From Strigamia acuminata (lineage: Eukaryota; Arthropoda; Chilopoda; Geophilomorpha; Linotaeniidae): DNA of 64,000 nt. The position numbers and the translations under genes were made by a program. The notes beneath the pieces are model-generated. The model had not been told where the DNA came from, searched no databases, and saw only the letters and a program-made list of their open reading frames with translations. How positions within the stretch are numbered: the stretch's first letter is position 1; each line of letters begins with the position of its first letter. The stretch is taken from assembly GCA_949358305.1 (NCBI GenBank), contig OX442315.1, forward strand, positions 12,302,427 to 12,366,426. The letters run 5' to 3'. This document shows, in pieces, positions 14,001 to 26,274 of this stretch.

Positions 14001-17000
14001 CCAGTGCGACTTTTCTTAGTTTGATCCACATAAATACTCATGTTCTACTTATAACCTTGTCTTCGTTGCTTACCTAGAACTCTGAAACTTTTGAATATTG
14101 TCTCGTACATATTGTCGTGTCCATGTGTGTCTCCAAGTGGGGATGGACTAAACGTCATGTGTCAGGTCTGACACCTGGCACCCGACGCCTGACACATGAC
14201 GTTTAGTTTTGGTGAAAAGGGAGATTCAGACGTCTGACGCCTGACAGTTAGTCCCAAATAAACAGGCGCCTGACACCTGATGCCTCACACCTGACGTTTA
14301 GTCCATCCCCTCGAAGGGAAGTATTCTTTGTGTCCCGATCTGTCACGTCTAGGGTGTCCCAATACGGGTCACTACAAAACATGGGGTACACCCCAATTGG
14401 GGTACCCCATGGGGTATACCCCAAAGTCCTGGAATGTGGAAAAGATAAATAAAAATTACTAAAATAATTGAAATAAAAATTACAAAAAAAAAATTTAAAT
14501 TACATACAAAAATATGACATTACATGTTAAAAATCACAAAAATCAATTTTTTGACTGACAAATCACAGAAATTTATTTTTTGACTCACAAATCACAAAAA
14601 TAAATTTTTTGACTCAAAATCTAAATGATTTTATTCAACAATAAATCTTTAAAAAACATTACAATTCCATATAAAAAAGCGATAAAATAGAGAAAAATCG
14701 ATAAAAATTGGTAAAAATTGATAAAAATCGGTAAAAATCGATAAAAATGAAGAAAAATTGATAAAAATCGGTAAAAATGGAGAAAAAACGATAGAAATCG
14801 GTAAAAATCGATAAAAATCGGTAAAAATTGCTAAAAATCGGTAAAAATCGATAAAAATCGGTAAAAATCGATAAAAATCGGTAAAAATCGATAAAAATCG
14901 GTAAAAATCGATAAAAATCGATAAAAATCGATAAAATCGGTAAAAATCGGTAAAAATCGATAAAAATCGGTAAAAATCGATAAAAACGATTTTTATCGAT
15001 TTTTACCGTTTTTTACCGATTTCTATCGATTTTTACCAATTTTTATCGATTTTTACCGATTTTTACCGATTTTTACCGATTTTTATCGATTTTTACCGAT
15101 TTTTACCGTTTTTTCTCCATTTTTCTCGATTTTTACCGATTTTTCTCGATTTTTACCGATTTTTATATCGTTTCCTCTCCATTTTTATCGATTTTTTATA
15201 CCGAATTGTAGTGTTTTTTAAAGATTTATTGTTGAATAAAATCATAGATTTTCAGTCAAAAAATTTATTTTTGTGATTTGTGAGTCAAAAAATAAATTTC
15301 TGTGATTTGTCAATCAAAAAATTGATTTTTGGGATTTTTAACATGTAATGTCATACTTTTGTATGTAATTAAAATTTTTTTTTTGTAATTTTACAATTTT
15401 ACCCTTCATATAGCTTGAAACCCAGACACAAGTGATCAATAATAATTATCCCCATGACCAATCACATCGCTCCATGCATCTTGGGCAATAGTATGGCGCC
15501 AAATTCGATTTTTGGACTGTTTAATCCGATGCGTGGAATTGTAGGACAAGAAAATTTGTTTTTACACGAAAAAGCATGTATTTCTCACCAATAAAATTTA
15601 TTGCCACCTAAAAACTTTGTATTTACACCAAACTAATTTGTTTCCTTCTGAAATAATTTGTTTTTTCCAGAAATAATTTGTTTTTTCCAGAAATAATTTG
15701 TTTTTTCCAGAAATAATTTGTTTTTTCCAGAAATAATTTGTTTTTTTCCGAAATAATTTGTTTTTCCCGAAATAATTTGTTTTTGCCAAAATGATTTGTT
15801 TTTTCAAAACAATTTTTTTTCTGAAATAATTTTTATTTACACATTCTGTATTGATATTTCTTCTCATTGTGTACCCACAGCACTCTAGGTTTGCAGTCAA
15901 CATCATTTTCTTTAATTAGAAAAGATTAATGTTGATGCACGTTTTATGAGCAACTTTTATGTATGAAATAGCTTCCGTGTAGGCAAAATAATTACAAAGC
16001 CAAATTATTAGTGCTCAGAGCCTGCTCCAGGTCTAACAGCATCCAGTGCGACTTTTCTTAGTTTGATCCACATAAATACTCATGTTCTACTTATAACCTT
16101 GTCTTCGTTGCTTACCTAGAACTCTGAAACTTTTGAATATTGTCTCGTACATATTGTCGTGTCCATGTGTGTCTCCAAGTGGGGATGGACTAAACGTCAT
16201 GTGTCAGGTCTGACACCTGGCACCCGACGCCTGACACATGACGTTTAGTTTTGGTGAAAAGGGAGATTCAGACGTCTGACGCCTGACAGTTAGTCCCAAA
16301 TAAACAGGCGCCTGACACCTGATGCCTCACACCTGACGTTTAGTCCATCCCCTCGAAGGGAAGTATTCTTTGTGTCCCGATCTGTCACGTCTAGGGTGTC
16401 CCAATACGGGTCACTACAAAACATGGGGTACACCCCAATTGGGGTACCCCATGGGGTATACCCCAAAGTCCTGGAATGTGGAAAAGATAAATAAAAATTA
16501 CTAAAATAATTGAAATAAAAATTACAAAAAAAAAATTTAAATTACATACAAAAATATGACATTACATGTTAAAAATCACAAAAATCAATTTTTTGACTGA
16601 CAAATCACAGAAATTTATTTTTTGACTCACAAATCACAAAAATAAATTTTTTGACTCAAAATCTAAATGATTTTATTCAACAATAAATCTTTAAAAAACA
16701 TTACAATTCCATATAAAAAAGCGATAAAATAGAGAAAAATCGATAAAAATTGGTAAAAATTGATAAAAATCGGTAAAAATCGATAAAAATGAAGAAAAAT
16801 CGATAAAAATCGGTAAAAATGGAGAAAAAACGATAGAAATCGGTAAAAATCGATAAAAATCGGTAAAAATTGCTAAAAATCGGTAAAAATCGATAAAAAT
16901 CGGTAAAAATCGATAAAAATCGGTAAAAATCGATAAAAATCGGTAAAAATCGATAAAAATCGATAAAAATCGATAAAATCGGTAAAAATCGGTAAAAATC

Positions 17001-20000
17001 GATAAAAATCGGTAAAAATCGATAAAAACGATTTTTATCGATTTTTACCGTTTTTTACCGATTTCTATCAATTTTTACCAATTTTTATCGATTTTTACCG
17101 ATTTTTACCGATTTTTATCGATTTTTACCGATTTTTACCGTTTTTTCTCCATTTTTCTCCATTTTTACCGATTTTTCTCGATTTTTACCGATTTTTATAT
17201 CGTTTCTTCTCCATTTTTATCGATTTTTTATACCGAATTGTAGTGTTTTTTAAAGATTTATTGTTGAATAAAATCATAGATTTTCAGTCAAAAAATTTAT
17301 TTTTGTGATTTGTGAGTCAAAAAATAAATTTCTGTGATTTGTCAATCAAAAAATTGATTTTTGGGATTTTTAACATGTAATGTCATACTTTTGTATGTAA
17401 TTAAAATTTTTTTTTTGTAATTTTACAATTTTACCCTTCATATAGCTTGAAACCCAGACACAAGTGATCAATAATAATTATCCCCATGACCAATCACATC
17501 GCTCCATGCATCTTGGGCAATAGTATGGCGCCAAATTCGATTTTTGGACTGTTTAATCCGATGCGTGGAATTGTAGGACAAGAAAATTTGTTTTTACACG
17601 AAAAAGCATGTATTTCTCACCAATAAAATTTATTGCCACCTAAAAACTTTGTATTTACACCAAACTAATTTGTTTCCTTCTGAAATAATTTGTTTTTTCC
17701 AGAAATAATTTGTTTTTTCCAGAAATAATTTGTTTTTTCCAGAAATAATTTGTTTTTTCCAGAAATAATTTGTTTTTTTCCGAAATAATTTGTTTTTCCC
17801 GAAATAATTTGTTTTTGCTAAAATGATTTGTTTTTTCAAAACAATTTTTTTTCTGAAATAATTTTTATTTACACATTCTGTATTGATATTTCTTCTCATT
17901 GTGTACCCACAGCACTCTAGGTTTGCAGTCAACATCATTTTCTTTAATTAGAAAAGATTAATGTTGATGCACGTTTTATGAGCAACTTTTATGTATGAAA
18001 TAGCTTCCGTGTAGGCAAAATAATTACAAAGCCAAATTATTAGTGCTCAGAGCCTGCTCCAGGTCTAACAGCATCCAGTGCGACTTTTCTTAGTTTGATC
18101 CACATAAATACTCATGTTCTACTTATAACCTTGTCTTCGTTGCTTACCTAGAACTCTGAAACTTTTGAATATTGTCTCGTACATATTGTCGTGTCCATGT
18201 GTGTCTCCAAGTGGGGATGGACTAAACGTCATGTGTCAGGTCTGACACCTGGCACCCGACGCCTGACACATGACGTTTAGTTTTGGTGAAAAGGGAGATT
18301 CAGACGTCTGACGCCTGACAGTTAGTCCCAAATAAACAGGCGCCTGACACCTGATGCCTCACACCTGACGTTTAGTCCATCCCCTCGAAGGGAAGTATTC
18401 TTTGTGTCCCGATCTGTCACGTCTAGGGTGTCCCAATACGGGTCACTACAAAACATGGGGTACACCCCAATTGGGGTACCCCATGGGGTATACCCCAAAG
18501 TCCTGGAATGTGGAAAAGATAAATAAAAATTACTAAAATAAATGAAATAAAAATTACAAAAAAAAAATTTAAATTACATACAAAAATATGACATTACATG
18601 TTAAAAATCACAAAAATCAATTTTTTGACTGACAAATCACAGAAATTTATTTTTTGACTCACAAATCACAAAAATAAATTTTTTGACTCAAAATCTAAAT
18701 GATTTTATTCAACAATAAATCTTTAAAAAACATTACAATTCCATATAAAAAAGCGATAAAATAGAGAAAAATCGATAAAAATTGGTAAAAATTGATAAAA
18801 ATCGGTAAAAATCGATAAAAATGAAGAAAAATCGATAAAAATCGGTAAAAATGGAGAAAAAACGATAGAAATCGGTAAAAATCGATAAAAATCGGTAAAA
18901 ATTGCTAAAAATCGGTAAAAATCGATAAAAATCGGTAAAAATCGATAAAAATCGGTAAAAATCGATAAAAATTGGTAAAAATCGATAAAAATCGATAAAA
19001 ATCGATAAAAATCGGTAAAAATCGGTAAAAATCGATAAAAATCGGTAAAAATCGATAAAAACGATTTTTATCGATTTTTACCGTTTTTTACCGATTTCTA
19101 TCGATTTTTACCAATTTTTATCGATTTTTACCGATTTTTACCGATTTTTACCGATTTTTATCGATTTTTACCGATTTTTACCGTTTTTTCTCCATTTTTC
19201 TCGATTTTTACCGATTTTTCTCGATTTTTACCGATTTTTATATCGTTTCTTCTCCATTTTTTTCGATTTTTTATACCGAATTGTAGTGTTTTTTAAAGAT
19301 TTATTGTTGAATAAAATCATAGATTTTCAGTCAAAAAATTTATTTTTGTGATTTGTGAGTCAAAAAATAAATTTCTGTGATTTGTCAATCAAAAAATTGA
19401 TTTTTGGGATTTTTAACATGTAATGTCATACTTTTGTATGTAATTTAAATTTTTTTTTTGTAATTTTACAATTTTACCCTTCATATAGCTTGAAACCCAG
19501 ACACAAGTGATCAATAATAATTATCCCCATGACCAATCACATCGCTCCATGCATCTTGGGCAATAGTATGGCGCCAAATTCGATTTTTGGACTGTTTAAT
19601 CCGATGCGTGGAATTGTAGGACAAGAAAATTTGTTTTTACACGAAAAAGCATGTATTTCTCGCCAATAAAATTTATTGCCACCTAAAAACTTTGTATTTA
19701 CACCAAACTAATTTGTTTCCTTCTGAAATAATTTGTTTTTTCCAGAAATAATTTGTTTTTTCCAGAAATAATTTGTTTTTTCCAGAAATAATTTGTTTTT
19801 TCCAGAAATAATTTGTTTTTTTCCGAAATAATTTGTTTTTCCCGAAATAATTTGTTTTTGCCAAAATGATTTGTTTTTTCAAAACAATTTTTTTTCTGAA
19901 ATAATTTTTATTTACACATTCTGTATTGATATTTCTTCTCATTGTGTACCCACAGCACTCTAGGTTTGCAGTCAACATCATTTTCTTTAATTAGAAAAGA

Positions 20001-20314
20001 TTAATGTTGATGCACGTTTTATGAGCAACTTTTATGTATGAAATAGCTTCCGTGTAGGCAAAATAATTACAAAGCCAAATTATTAGTGCTCAGAGCCTGC
20101 TCCAGGTCTAACAGCATCCAGTGCGACTTTTCTTAGTTTGATCCACATAAATACTCATGTTCTACTTATAACCTTGTCTTCGTTGCTTACCTAGAACTCT
20201 GAAACTTTTGAATATTGTCTCGTACATATTGTCGTGTCCATGTGTGTCTCCAAGTGGGGATGGACTAAACGTCATGTGTCAGGTCTGACACCTGGCACCC
20301 GACGCCTGACACAT

Positions 20315-20945
20315 CCCAAGTAACAAAACTATGTTAAATCTAGATAGAATCTATGCAAACCGTCTATCTTGGTACATAGATTTAACATAGAATAAGGTAG
20401 AAACTATGCCGAAACTACATAGCATTGACATGGAATAAGCGCATTTCTGTCACGATTTTGACATAGCATCTACATAGAGCTGTAGATCGATGCTACATCA
20501 ATACAACGTCAAATCGACGTCGAATTCTACGTAGAGTTCTATGTCGATTCAACATAGAATCGATCTACCGCTTTATGTAGATTCAATGTCAAAATCGTGA
20601 CCAAAATGCGCTAATTCCATGTCAATGCTACGCTGTTTCGGCATAGTTTCATCCTTATTTTATGTTAAATCTATGTAGAATTCTACGTCAAACTCTGCAT
20701 AGAATTCTACGTCAAACTCAACGTCAAATTCTACGTCTATTTAACGTAGAATAAGGATGAAACTATGCCGAAACAACATAGCATTGACATGGAATTAGCG
20801 TCGCCCGGTCGCGATTTTAACATAGCATCGACATAGAGCTGTAGATCGATTCTACTTCAAATCGACGTAGATTCGATCGAGACTTCTACATCAATTTGAA
20901 GTAGATCTGATATTAAAATCGACTTATAGTTCTATGTACTTTTTT
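20315..20945. repeat. Left terminal and subterminal repeats of the TIR element
   Basis: A block containing AACTATGCCGAAAC and GCATTGACATGGAATWAGCG appears in direct orientation near 20391-20465, inverted near 20590-20665, and direct again near 20749-20800. Between the copies lie many short ATAGA/TCTAC words with CGTCAAATC and CTACATAGAG variants. The mix of direct and inverted copies could fold and could serve as clustered transposase-binding sites. Confidence 0.75.
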
Positions 20946-21029
20946 TGTATAAAAAAAACAAAATATTAAAATTTTAAAAAATTTTATTTTTCAAAAAATA
21001 ACAATATTTTACAAAAAGAACGAGTTTTT
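20946..21029. other. AT-rich stretch without a recognised feature
   Basis: A-rich and T-rich runs separate the subterminal repeats from the kinase pseudogene. I see no coding signal. Confidence 0.5.
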
Positions 21030-21291
21030 TCACGCGTGACTTCTTAGCAACAACGGTTTTGAGAGTTGAGGCCATTGTTGTGCATTCTCATTAAATTTCT
21101 CATCTCTATTCGGCCCAGGTTTGCAGCATTTTCCCGTTGTTTTTCCGGTTGTAATCGTGTCGGAGCCGAAATTCGCCGGTCACGTATCGATCTCGGTCGT
21201 TGAAGACCAAAATGGAGGTTTTGTAGACTTTGATTGCGTATTCTTCGTCGTTTTTGCCGAGTGCGTGGTGAAAGTTTGCTTCTTTTCCCGT
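21030..21291 (-). pseudogene. RIO1 kinase pseudogene, downstream part
   Basis: Read on the minus strand from 21291 downward, the frame gives GKEAN, AIKVYKTSILVF and GEFRLRH followed by TWAE. These are hallmark blocks of the RIO1 (RIOK1) atypical kinase: the STGKEA-type nucleotide loop, the catalytic lysine in AIKxYKTS, and the flexible-loop region. Homology then continues only through frameshifts: EMRNLMR is in another frame, and PLLLRSHA in a third, ending near 21030. The reading is therefore broken by at least two frameshifts, and the catalytic loop is absent. Together with 35301-35483 it formed one exon that the LTR retrotransposon split; the 4-bp target duplication CCGT lies inside this reading frame. 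Confidence 0.87.
21288..21291. other. Target-site duplication of LTR element 1, left copy (CCGT)
   Basis: CCGT directly precedes the TGTGAC start of the 5' LTR and recurs at 35301-35304 after the 3' LTR. Removing the element and one copy restores a continuous RIO1 kinase reading across the site, which independently confirms both element ends. Confidence 0.93.
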
Positions 21292-22836
21292 TGTGACGGT
21301 TATAAAACCGTATTATCCAATGTTCACACTAGATGGCGCTGTTTGTCTAACGCGCGCAGTTTAAACTCGATAAAGTTGCGAGTTATATTAAAGAATTAAT
21401 ATAACGTTGCGAATAAAATATACAGTATTTTATTGGACTAAGCTAAGTATTATTTACTTGAGATATTGATTCTATCGAATCAATATCCGGTTTTACTTAC
21501 CTGTTGAAGATGACCAATCGGACTCTTCTGGACCCAGTTCAATATTAGGTCCGGACTAGTGATCCACGAATCCATCGATCCAGACACCTGATTGGCTGTC
21601 GCCAATCTGATTGTTCTCTAGAACCATATAAGCTCTGGTTCTCACGAGCTCCCTTGGCTTGAATGAATATTGTTGTATTGCATTGTTGTTATCGTATGAT
21701 CTCACTTTCTCTCACGACACATCGGGCCTCCTCAGCTCTCAATGGATATGTATTATTACTATCGTGTTATTGCTTGTTGTAGGGCCCATCTGGGAAGGCT
21801 AACCTTGTAGACATGTTTCACACATGAAATGTTAGCCGGCTGTTCTAAGGGACAGTAGGATTTCATACGGTGGCGTAGTATATCGCTCATGCACGGGATT
21901 GATTAACCTGTTAAACAAATATCAAATTATATGATCGGTGATAGTCGCATCTATCTGCGCGATTCTCCGATCATAGGTCAGATGCTCTGCCAGAGCACAT
22001 ATACGGGAAGTCAAACCCGTCAAACAAATACGGGCAAACTGTTTTCCCAGGGTTCCGATGCAGTGCATTGGCCCTTCCGTTAAGTGGGCAAGACTTGTCC
22101 GAGGTCGGTAAAAGCCTTATTCACAGGCGACGCACCGGGTTGGTGGCCCGTGAGCAATTGCATTCATACCTTGCGCTAAACAAACACTCGGGTATTGGTA
22201 ATGCCGATCTGGTAGTCCCCCAGGAACTGTTTACCCAGTGGTTGGTACCACTGAAAGCGACTCGTCGCAGAAAACAAATACCCGGCGCCTGATCACGAGA
22301 TCTTGTCGTCGTAAGGCATGCTGGCGGATGGAGCTTCAACAACTCCCGCGATGGTCCCCTCGACTGTCGTGACTGTCCCCGCCCATAGAATAACAATATA
22401 ACAATTCATTTGTTATATTACACTAATAATGTTTTGATGATTTGAATACGGAATATTCTAATGAATATTCCCGACCAAATACGAAGGATTCTTCGTATTA
22501 ATAGATATCCGAGCTGCGGGACCGAATACGTCTCCGTAGCGCTAACTGTGACGATGCCGCAAAGTCAGCCGCACCACTCGAACAGCATCGCCCGGAACCT
22601 CAACCAGTGTAGCCGCCGTTACACTTATCCAGAACCCCAACTCCAGTTGTAATGTTAATAAACATGTAAATTATATCACACAAAATCGTAAGTTGTTATA
22701 TTTGATCACATATTCACGTTGTACAGACTTCCGTAGCTTATCTCGGTTAGGTTATTTCTAGTTGTAGAAATGTCTTGTCTAAACCGATTTATCTCTTGTA
22801 ATGGCTAATTATTCAGCCAAAAGTAGAATCGTCACA
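21292..22836 (+). repeat. 5' LTR of element 1 (1545 bp)
   Basis: It begins TGTGAC and ends GTCACA (TG...CA). A TATA-like TATAAG at 21627-21632 and a poly(A) signal AATAAA at 22657-22662 suggest U3, a long R and a short U5; those assignments are inference. Short ORFs inside it recur identically in the 3' LTR and have no recognisable product. Confidence 0.95.
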
Positions 22837-22838
22837 AG

Positions 22839-22856
22839 TGGAGGTTCTACCGAGAT
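22839..22856 (+). promoter_or_regulatory. Primer-binding site, complementary to tRNA-Gln
   Basis: TGGAGGTTCTACCGAGAT starts 2 nt after the LTR. Its complement ends in ACCTCCA and differs at one base from the conserved 3' end of animal tRNA-Gln as I know it, so tRNA-Gln is the likely primer for minus-strand synthesis. Confidence 0.8.
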
Positions 22857-23961
22857 AGGCTGTCCAAATTTTAAATAAAATATTTGAAGTTTTGTGTGTC
22901 TATCGTGAATTCGAATAAGTGTAACTTTTACGGTGATTTTTGTGTGTAAAATAAGTTTCGAACGAAATTTATATTTGTGTCTAATTTATTTATTCCGTTT
23001 AAAAGTGCTTTGCAAGATAATAAATGTAATTCATTTGCATTTCCGATTTTCCGCCGAAGAAATTGTATGTTTTAAACAAACTAATAATTTCCCACCGCGT
23101 GGTCAGGCCTAATGATCCGACCACGAGAATTGGAAAATCTTGCCCGAACTTGTCGTTGTTACGTCCGCCCGTGATACGTCGATTCGCCGTCGTCGATTCG
23201 AGAAACCACGTGGTTGGGCCTAATGCGAAAAGTTCCACAAGTTTTATCGGGAATTCTAACTGAATTCCGACAAGTATTTGTAGTTTGTTTATTTTTATAA
23301 CTGTATAAATACTTGAGATTTCAAGTTAAACCTAACTTTATTCGCGTGAATAAAATACAAGGAAATTGACATTTTCGAAGGAATTAAAATTTATATTTTA
23401 TTTCAAAGAGCTATTTTATTTACATACTTGATTCTACATTAAAATGTTCGGTCAAAAGTAGGATTTCAAAACTTTGAAATCAAATATCTACGAGTGAAAA
23501 AATTCATTCCAATGTTGGCGAAGAAATTCTCGTTTGTTGTGTTGCCTAGCAACCAATGCTTTGCAGCAAAGCCGTAGTAGTCGATAGATTTCACGCGCTC
23601 TTGTTATACAAAATTTCAGCGAAATTCAAATTGGTTATAAATAAGATTTTATTATGGAAATAAGTAATACTTTTTCGGTGAATTTGGATGATCGTCCATT
23701 TTTATTTTTTTTTGACTACGTCATAATTCAGAAATCTGACTAGATCATGGGTCCGCGAAAAAGGTGAAATCCATCAATCACAGATAAGATTAAAATCTCG
23801 TGAGACTAACGTTTGAAGTTCGACCAATCAGAAAGGTTTACAGAGGTACTTGAAACCCAGAACGACCCAGTGAAACCATTGCTTCGTTTGCAACCTTCCA
23901 GATCGCTTGTAACTTCTTCGTTTATTTGTGAATTTTTTGGAATCTTGATTTCGATTAAAAG
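22857..23961 (+). other. 1.1-kb untranslated leader of element 1
   Basis: There is no convincing ORF before the gag ATG. A GGCCTAATG word occurs twice (23106-23114 and 23217-23225), each next to a GTGGT/ACCAC stem sequence, so paired hairpins are possible. Packaging or translation signals would be expected in such a leader, but none can be named from the sequence. Confidence 0.5.
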
Positions 23962-26274
23962 ATGACTAGTAACCAGCATTCGATGAATACCCGTGGTAAG
24001 GAAAGAACGTGTTTGACCGGTGGAATTAATTTAGCCGAATTTGTACCCGTTCCAGATGAAACGGAAACAGTGAATATCGTGGAAAACCACGTGGATGATA
24101 ATAATGTTTCAATTGAACTGACTGACCCAGTCGCCATTATCGATCCAGTTGTGGAAGTAACTGATCCTACCCCCGTGGAGGAAATGAATCGTCCACAAGA
24201 TGGATCACATTTAGGTCCAGCTGGACTTTTTATTTGTCGAGATTATTGTTTGAATCCAATTCAATTTGGAACAATGGCCGAAGTTTTAGATTTTGTTAAC
24301 ACACATCGAGATCCGTCGGAGCATTCTAGTTCTAGATCACAGACTCCACGTAATCAAGGACCGACAGATCCTGGTTTGAATACGACAACACCGATCACTC
24401 GGTATCGTCAGAAGACGACAGGACCTCCGACGACCAACCGGAAATCTCGTTGGGATCAACAGGATCCTACACCCGGCAGTTTTGAACAAGCGTTTTATCG
24501 GCGAATGAATAATCAATTTGTTGCTTCTCATAAAAGAAGATTTATGGGTCTTAATAATAATAAAAACCCGAATCCTGGTTTTCCGAATGGAGCCAACAGT
24601 TGTCCGAATCTTGCTGCTGAACCCACGCATGGATTAAATAATGATCTAAGCGCGCAGCTAAGAGGAATAGTCGATCCAAACAATCGTTTGAATCCTTTTT
24701 CTGGAAATAATAATATTCCAAACCAATTGCCTATATCGCAAGGAAGTTATCCAGTTCAGCCGAACTTAAATAACTTAAATAACCCGAATAACTGTTCAAG
24801 TTTCGGTAATCAAGACCAGTGGAATAATTATTCACAACCTGGCAATCAGAACCAGTCGAATAATTTTTCGAATCAAGGTTATCAGGGAAATTCGAATAAT
24901 CATTCGAACTTTGGAAATCAAGGTGGAGCAAATAATCATTCCAACTTTGGTAACCAAAGAAGACAAAATCCCCGTGGATCGAATAATCATTCAAATTTTG
25001 ACAACCAAGGTGGACCGAATAACCATTCGAATCTTGGCCATCAAGGTAGACAAAATCAAGGAGGGTCAAATAATTTCAACCCCAATAATTTTAACGGCTC
25101 TAGTCAAAATAACTCGAGTCATTTTAATAATGGTTCGACGAATGATAATTCGCAACCAACAAGTAGTTTTGGGATGTCAGCAGACGACTTAGCTACTATT
25201 GCATTAAATATGCATAAACTAGCCCAAGTAGGAAAGAATTCCACCCCTGCAACACCCCAAACTATAAGTTTGAAACCTCCCGATATACCTGTATTTTCGG
25301 GTAAAACTGAAGAAAGCGAGCGCTTCCTCAGTATAATTCGAAACGTTGCGTTTCTACGAAATATTTCACTCGATGAAATGTTAGTAAAAGGCGTGGCTGG
25401 TTACTTAACCGACCTCGCATATAGTTGGTTTCAAGAGAGACGAAACGACTTTCATAATTGGGACACGTTTGAAAAAGCGTTTAGAGGAAGGTTTGTTGCC
25501 ACATGCTTGGAACGAACAACCCAATTAACAAAGTTGAGACAGCTCGAATCAGAAAACTTGTATGATTATACACATAAGTTTTACCAACTTTGGTTATTAC
25601 AAGATAACCTTAACTCTCAGGGAGCTGCGAGTATATTCTTGGGAAGCATTACTCCCGCCAACGATCTTCTCTTGCACACGCAAGGTTTAGATGAACTTCC
25701 CTTCATAGACATTTATAATGCTATTACAAAGAAGAAAGGACTGTACAGCCGTACAGCCAATGGGGTGAGAGTAAACGATCCAGTCGTTTTCCCACCTAGG
25801 AAACCGGACACTCGTTCGCAACCTAAAAATAACGCCAAGTCCCTGACTTTGGAATCAGATGAACAGATTAATTTCTGTACAGATGAGTTACCCGAAGAAT
25901 GTGAACTAATTTACGCAGTAAATGGTGTAGTAGACCCCAACAGGAGGGGACAAATGGTTTGCTTTAATTGTAAGAAACCCGGACATTTCCGACGAGAGTG
26001 TCCAGATTTAAAACCCCGTTCGAATTTTAAGTCTGAAGACATTCAGAAGCGAAATACCCCAGATAATCCAACTTTGGATCCCTCTGCTAAGCGTAAACCT
26101 AATTGGGTAACCCAAGAAGTGTTGGATGCGACACTAGATGTGAAACTTGATTCCAAATTTAATAATTTTGAGAATAAACTGCAGTCGACGCTCACTAATC
26201 AATTAGCTGAGATAGTCAAACAATTGGCTAAACCTGAATCTAACGATTCGACTGATTCTAGTGCAAAAAACTAG
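23962..26274 (+). CDS. gag: Gag polyprotein, element 1
   Basis: This 770-residue ORF follows the leader. Residues about 240-400 are an asparagine/glutamine/glycine-rich low-complexity tract with repeats of the type NNHSNFGNQGG. Residues about 440-600 resemble the retrotransposon Gag capsid region, with the helical segments around YSWFQERRNDF and FRGRFV. One CCHC zinc knuckle, CX2CX4HX4C, lies at 667-680 and would bind RNA as nucleocapsid. Gag would assemble cytoplasmic particles that package the RNA. It ends in TAG at 26272-26274, directly after the slippery heptamer that feeds the pol frame. The start was chosen as the first ATG of the open frame. Confidence 0.93.
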   Translation: MTSNQHSMNTRGKERTCLTGGINLAEFVPVPDETETVNIVENHVDDNNVSIELTDPVAIIDPVVEVTDPTPVEEMNRPQDGSHLGPAGLFICRDYCLNPIQFGTMAEVLDFVNTHRDPSEHSSSRSQTPRNQGPTDPGLNTTTPITRYRQKTTGPPTTNRKSRWDQQDPTPGSFEQAFYRRMNNQFVASHKRRFMGLNNNKNPNPGFPNGANSCPNLAAEPTHGLNNDLSAQLRGIVDPNNRLNPFSGNNNIPNQLPISQGSYPVQPNLNNLNNPNNCSSFGNQDQWNNYSQPGNQNQSNNFSNQGYQGNSNNHSNFGNQGGANNHSNFGNQRRQNPRGSNNHSNFDNQGGPNNHSNLGHQGRQNQGGSNNFNPNNFNGSSQNNSSHFNNGSTNDNSQPTSSFGMSADDLATIALNMHKLAQVGKNSTPATPQTISLKPPDIPVFSGKTEESERFLSIIRNVAFLRNISLDEMLVKGVAGYLTDLAYSWFQERRNDFHNWDTFEKAFRGRFVATCLERTTQLTKLRQLESENLYDYTHKFYQLWLLQDNLNSQGAASIFLGSITPANDLLLHTQGLDELPFIDIYNAITKKKGLYSRTANGVRVNDPVVFPPRKPDTRSQPKNNAKSLTLESDEQINFCTDELPEECELIYAVNGVVDPNRRGQMVCFNCKKPGHFRRECPDLKPRSNFKSEDIQKRNTPDNPTLDPSAKRKPNWVTQEVLDATLDVKLDSKFNNFENKLQSTLTNQLAEIVKQLAKPESNDSTDSSAKN

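Larger units (their letters stand above)
1..20314. repeat. Satellite array of ten ~2.04-kb tandem units
   Basis: Ten head-to-tail units begin with CAGGCGCCTGACACC at 1, 2043, 4087, 6130, 8153, 10176, 12220, 14263, 16305 and 18337, giving lengths of 2042, 2044, 2043, 2023, 2023, 2044, 2043, 2042, 2032 and 2043 bp (the tenth completed at 39494-39560). Units differ by rare substitutions and by decamer number. Each holds, in order: a short G+C-rich stretch with GGGTCACTACAAAACA and GGGGTACCCC palindromes, a ~0.95-kb AT-rich inverted repeat, a short unique stretch, a ~20-bp tandem repeat (ATAATTTGTTTTTTCC type), and a junction palindrome. Minus-strand ORFs of 102 codons recur once per unit but only translate the ~20-bp repeat. 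I see no gene here. Confidence 0.97.

Noticed and set aside
1336-19981. Ten 102-codon minus-strand ORFs, one per satellite unit, and a longer relative at 40867-41271
   Set aside because: They translate the ~20-bp repeat ATAATTTGTTTTTTCC into KTNYFGKNK-like runs. Frame is kept only because the repeat lacks stops; there is no domain and no start context.
22068-22652. ORFs in the LTRs of element 1 (also 34532-35116)
   Set aside because: Identical in both LTRs, overlapping on both strands, and no recognisable domain; LTR sequence explains them.
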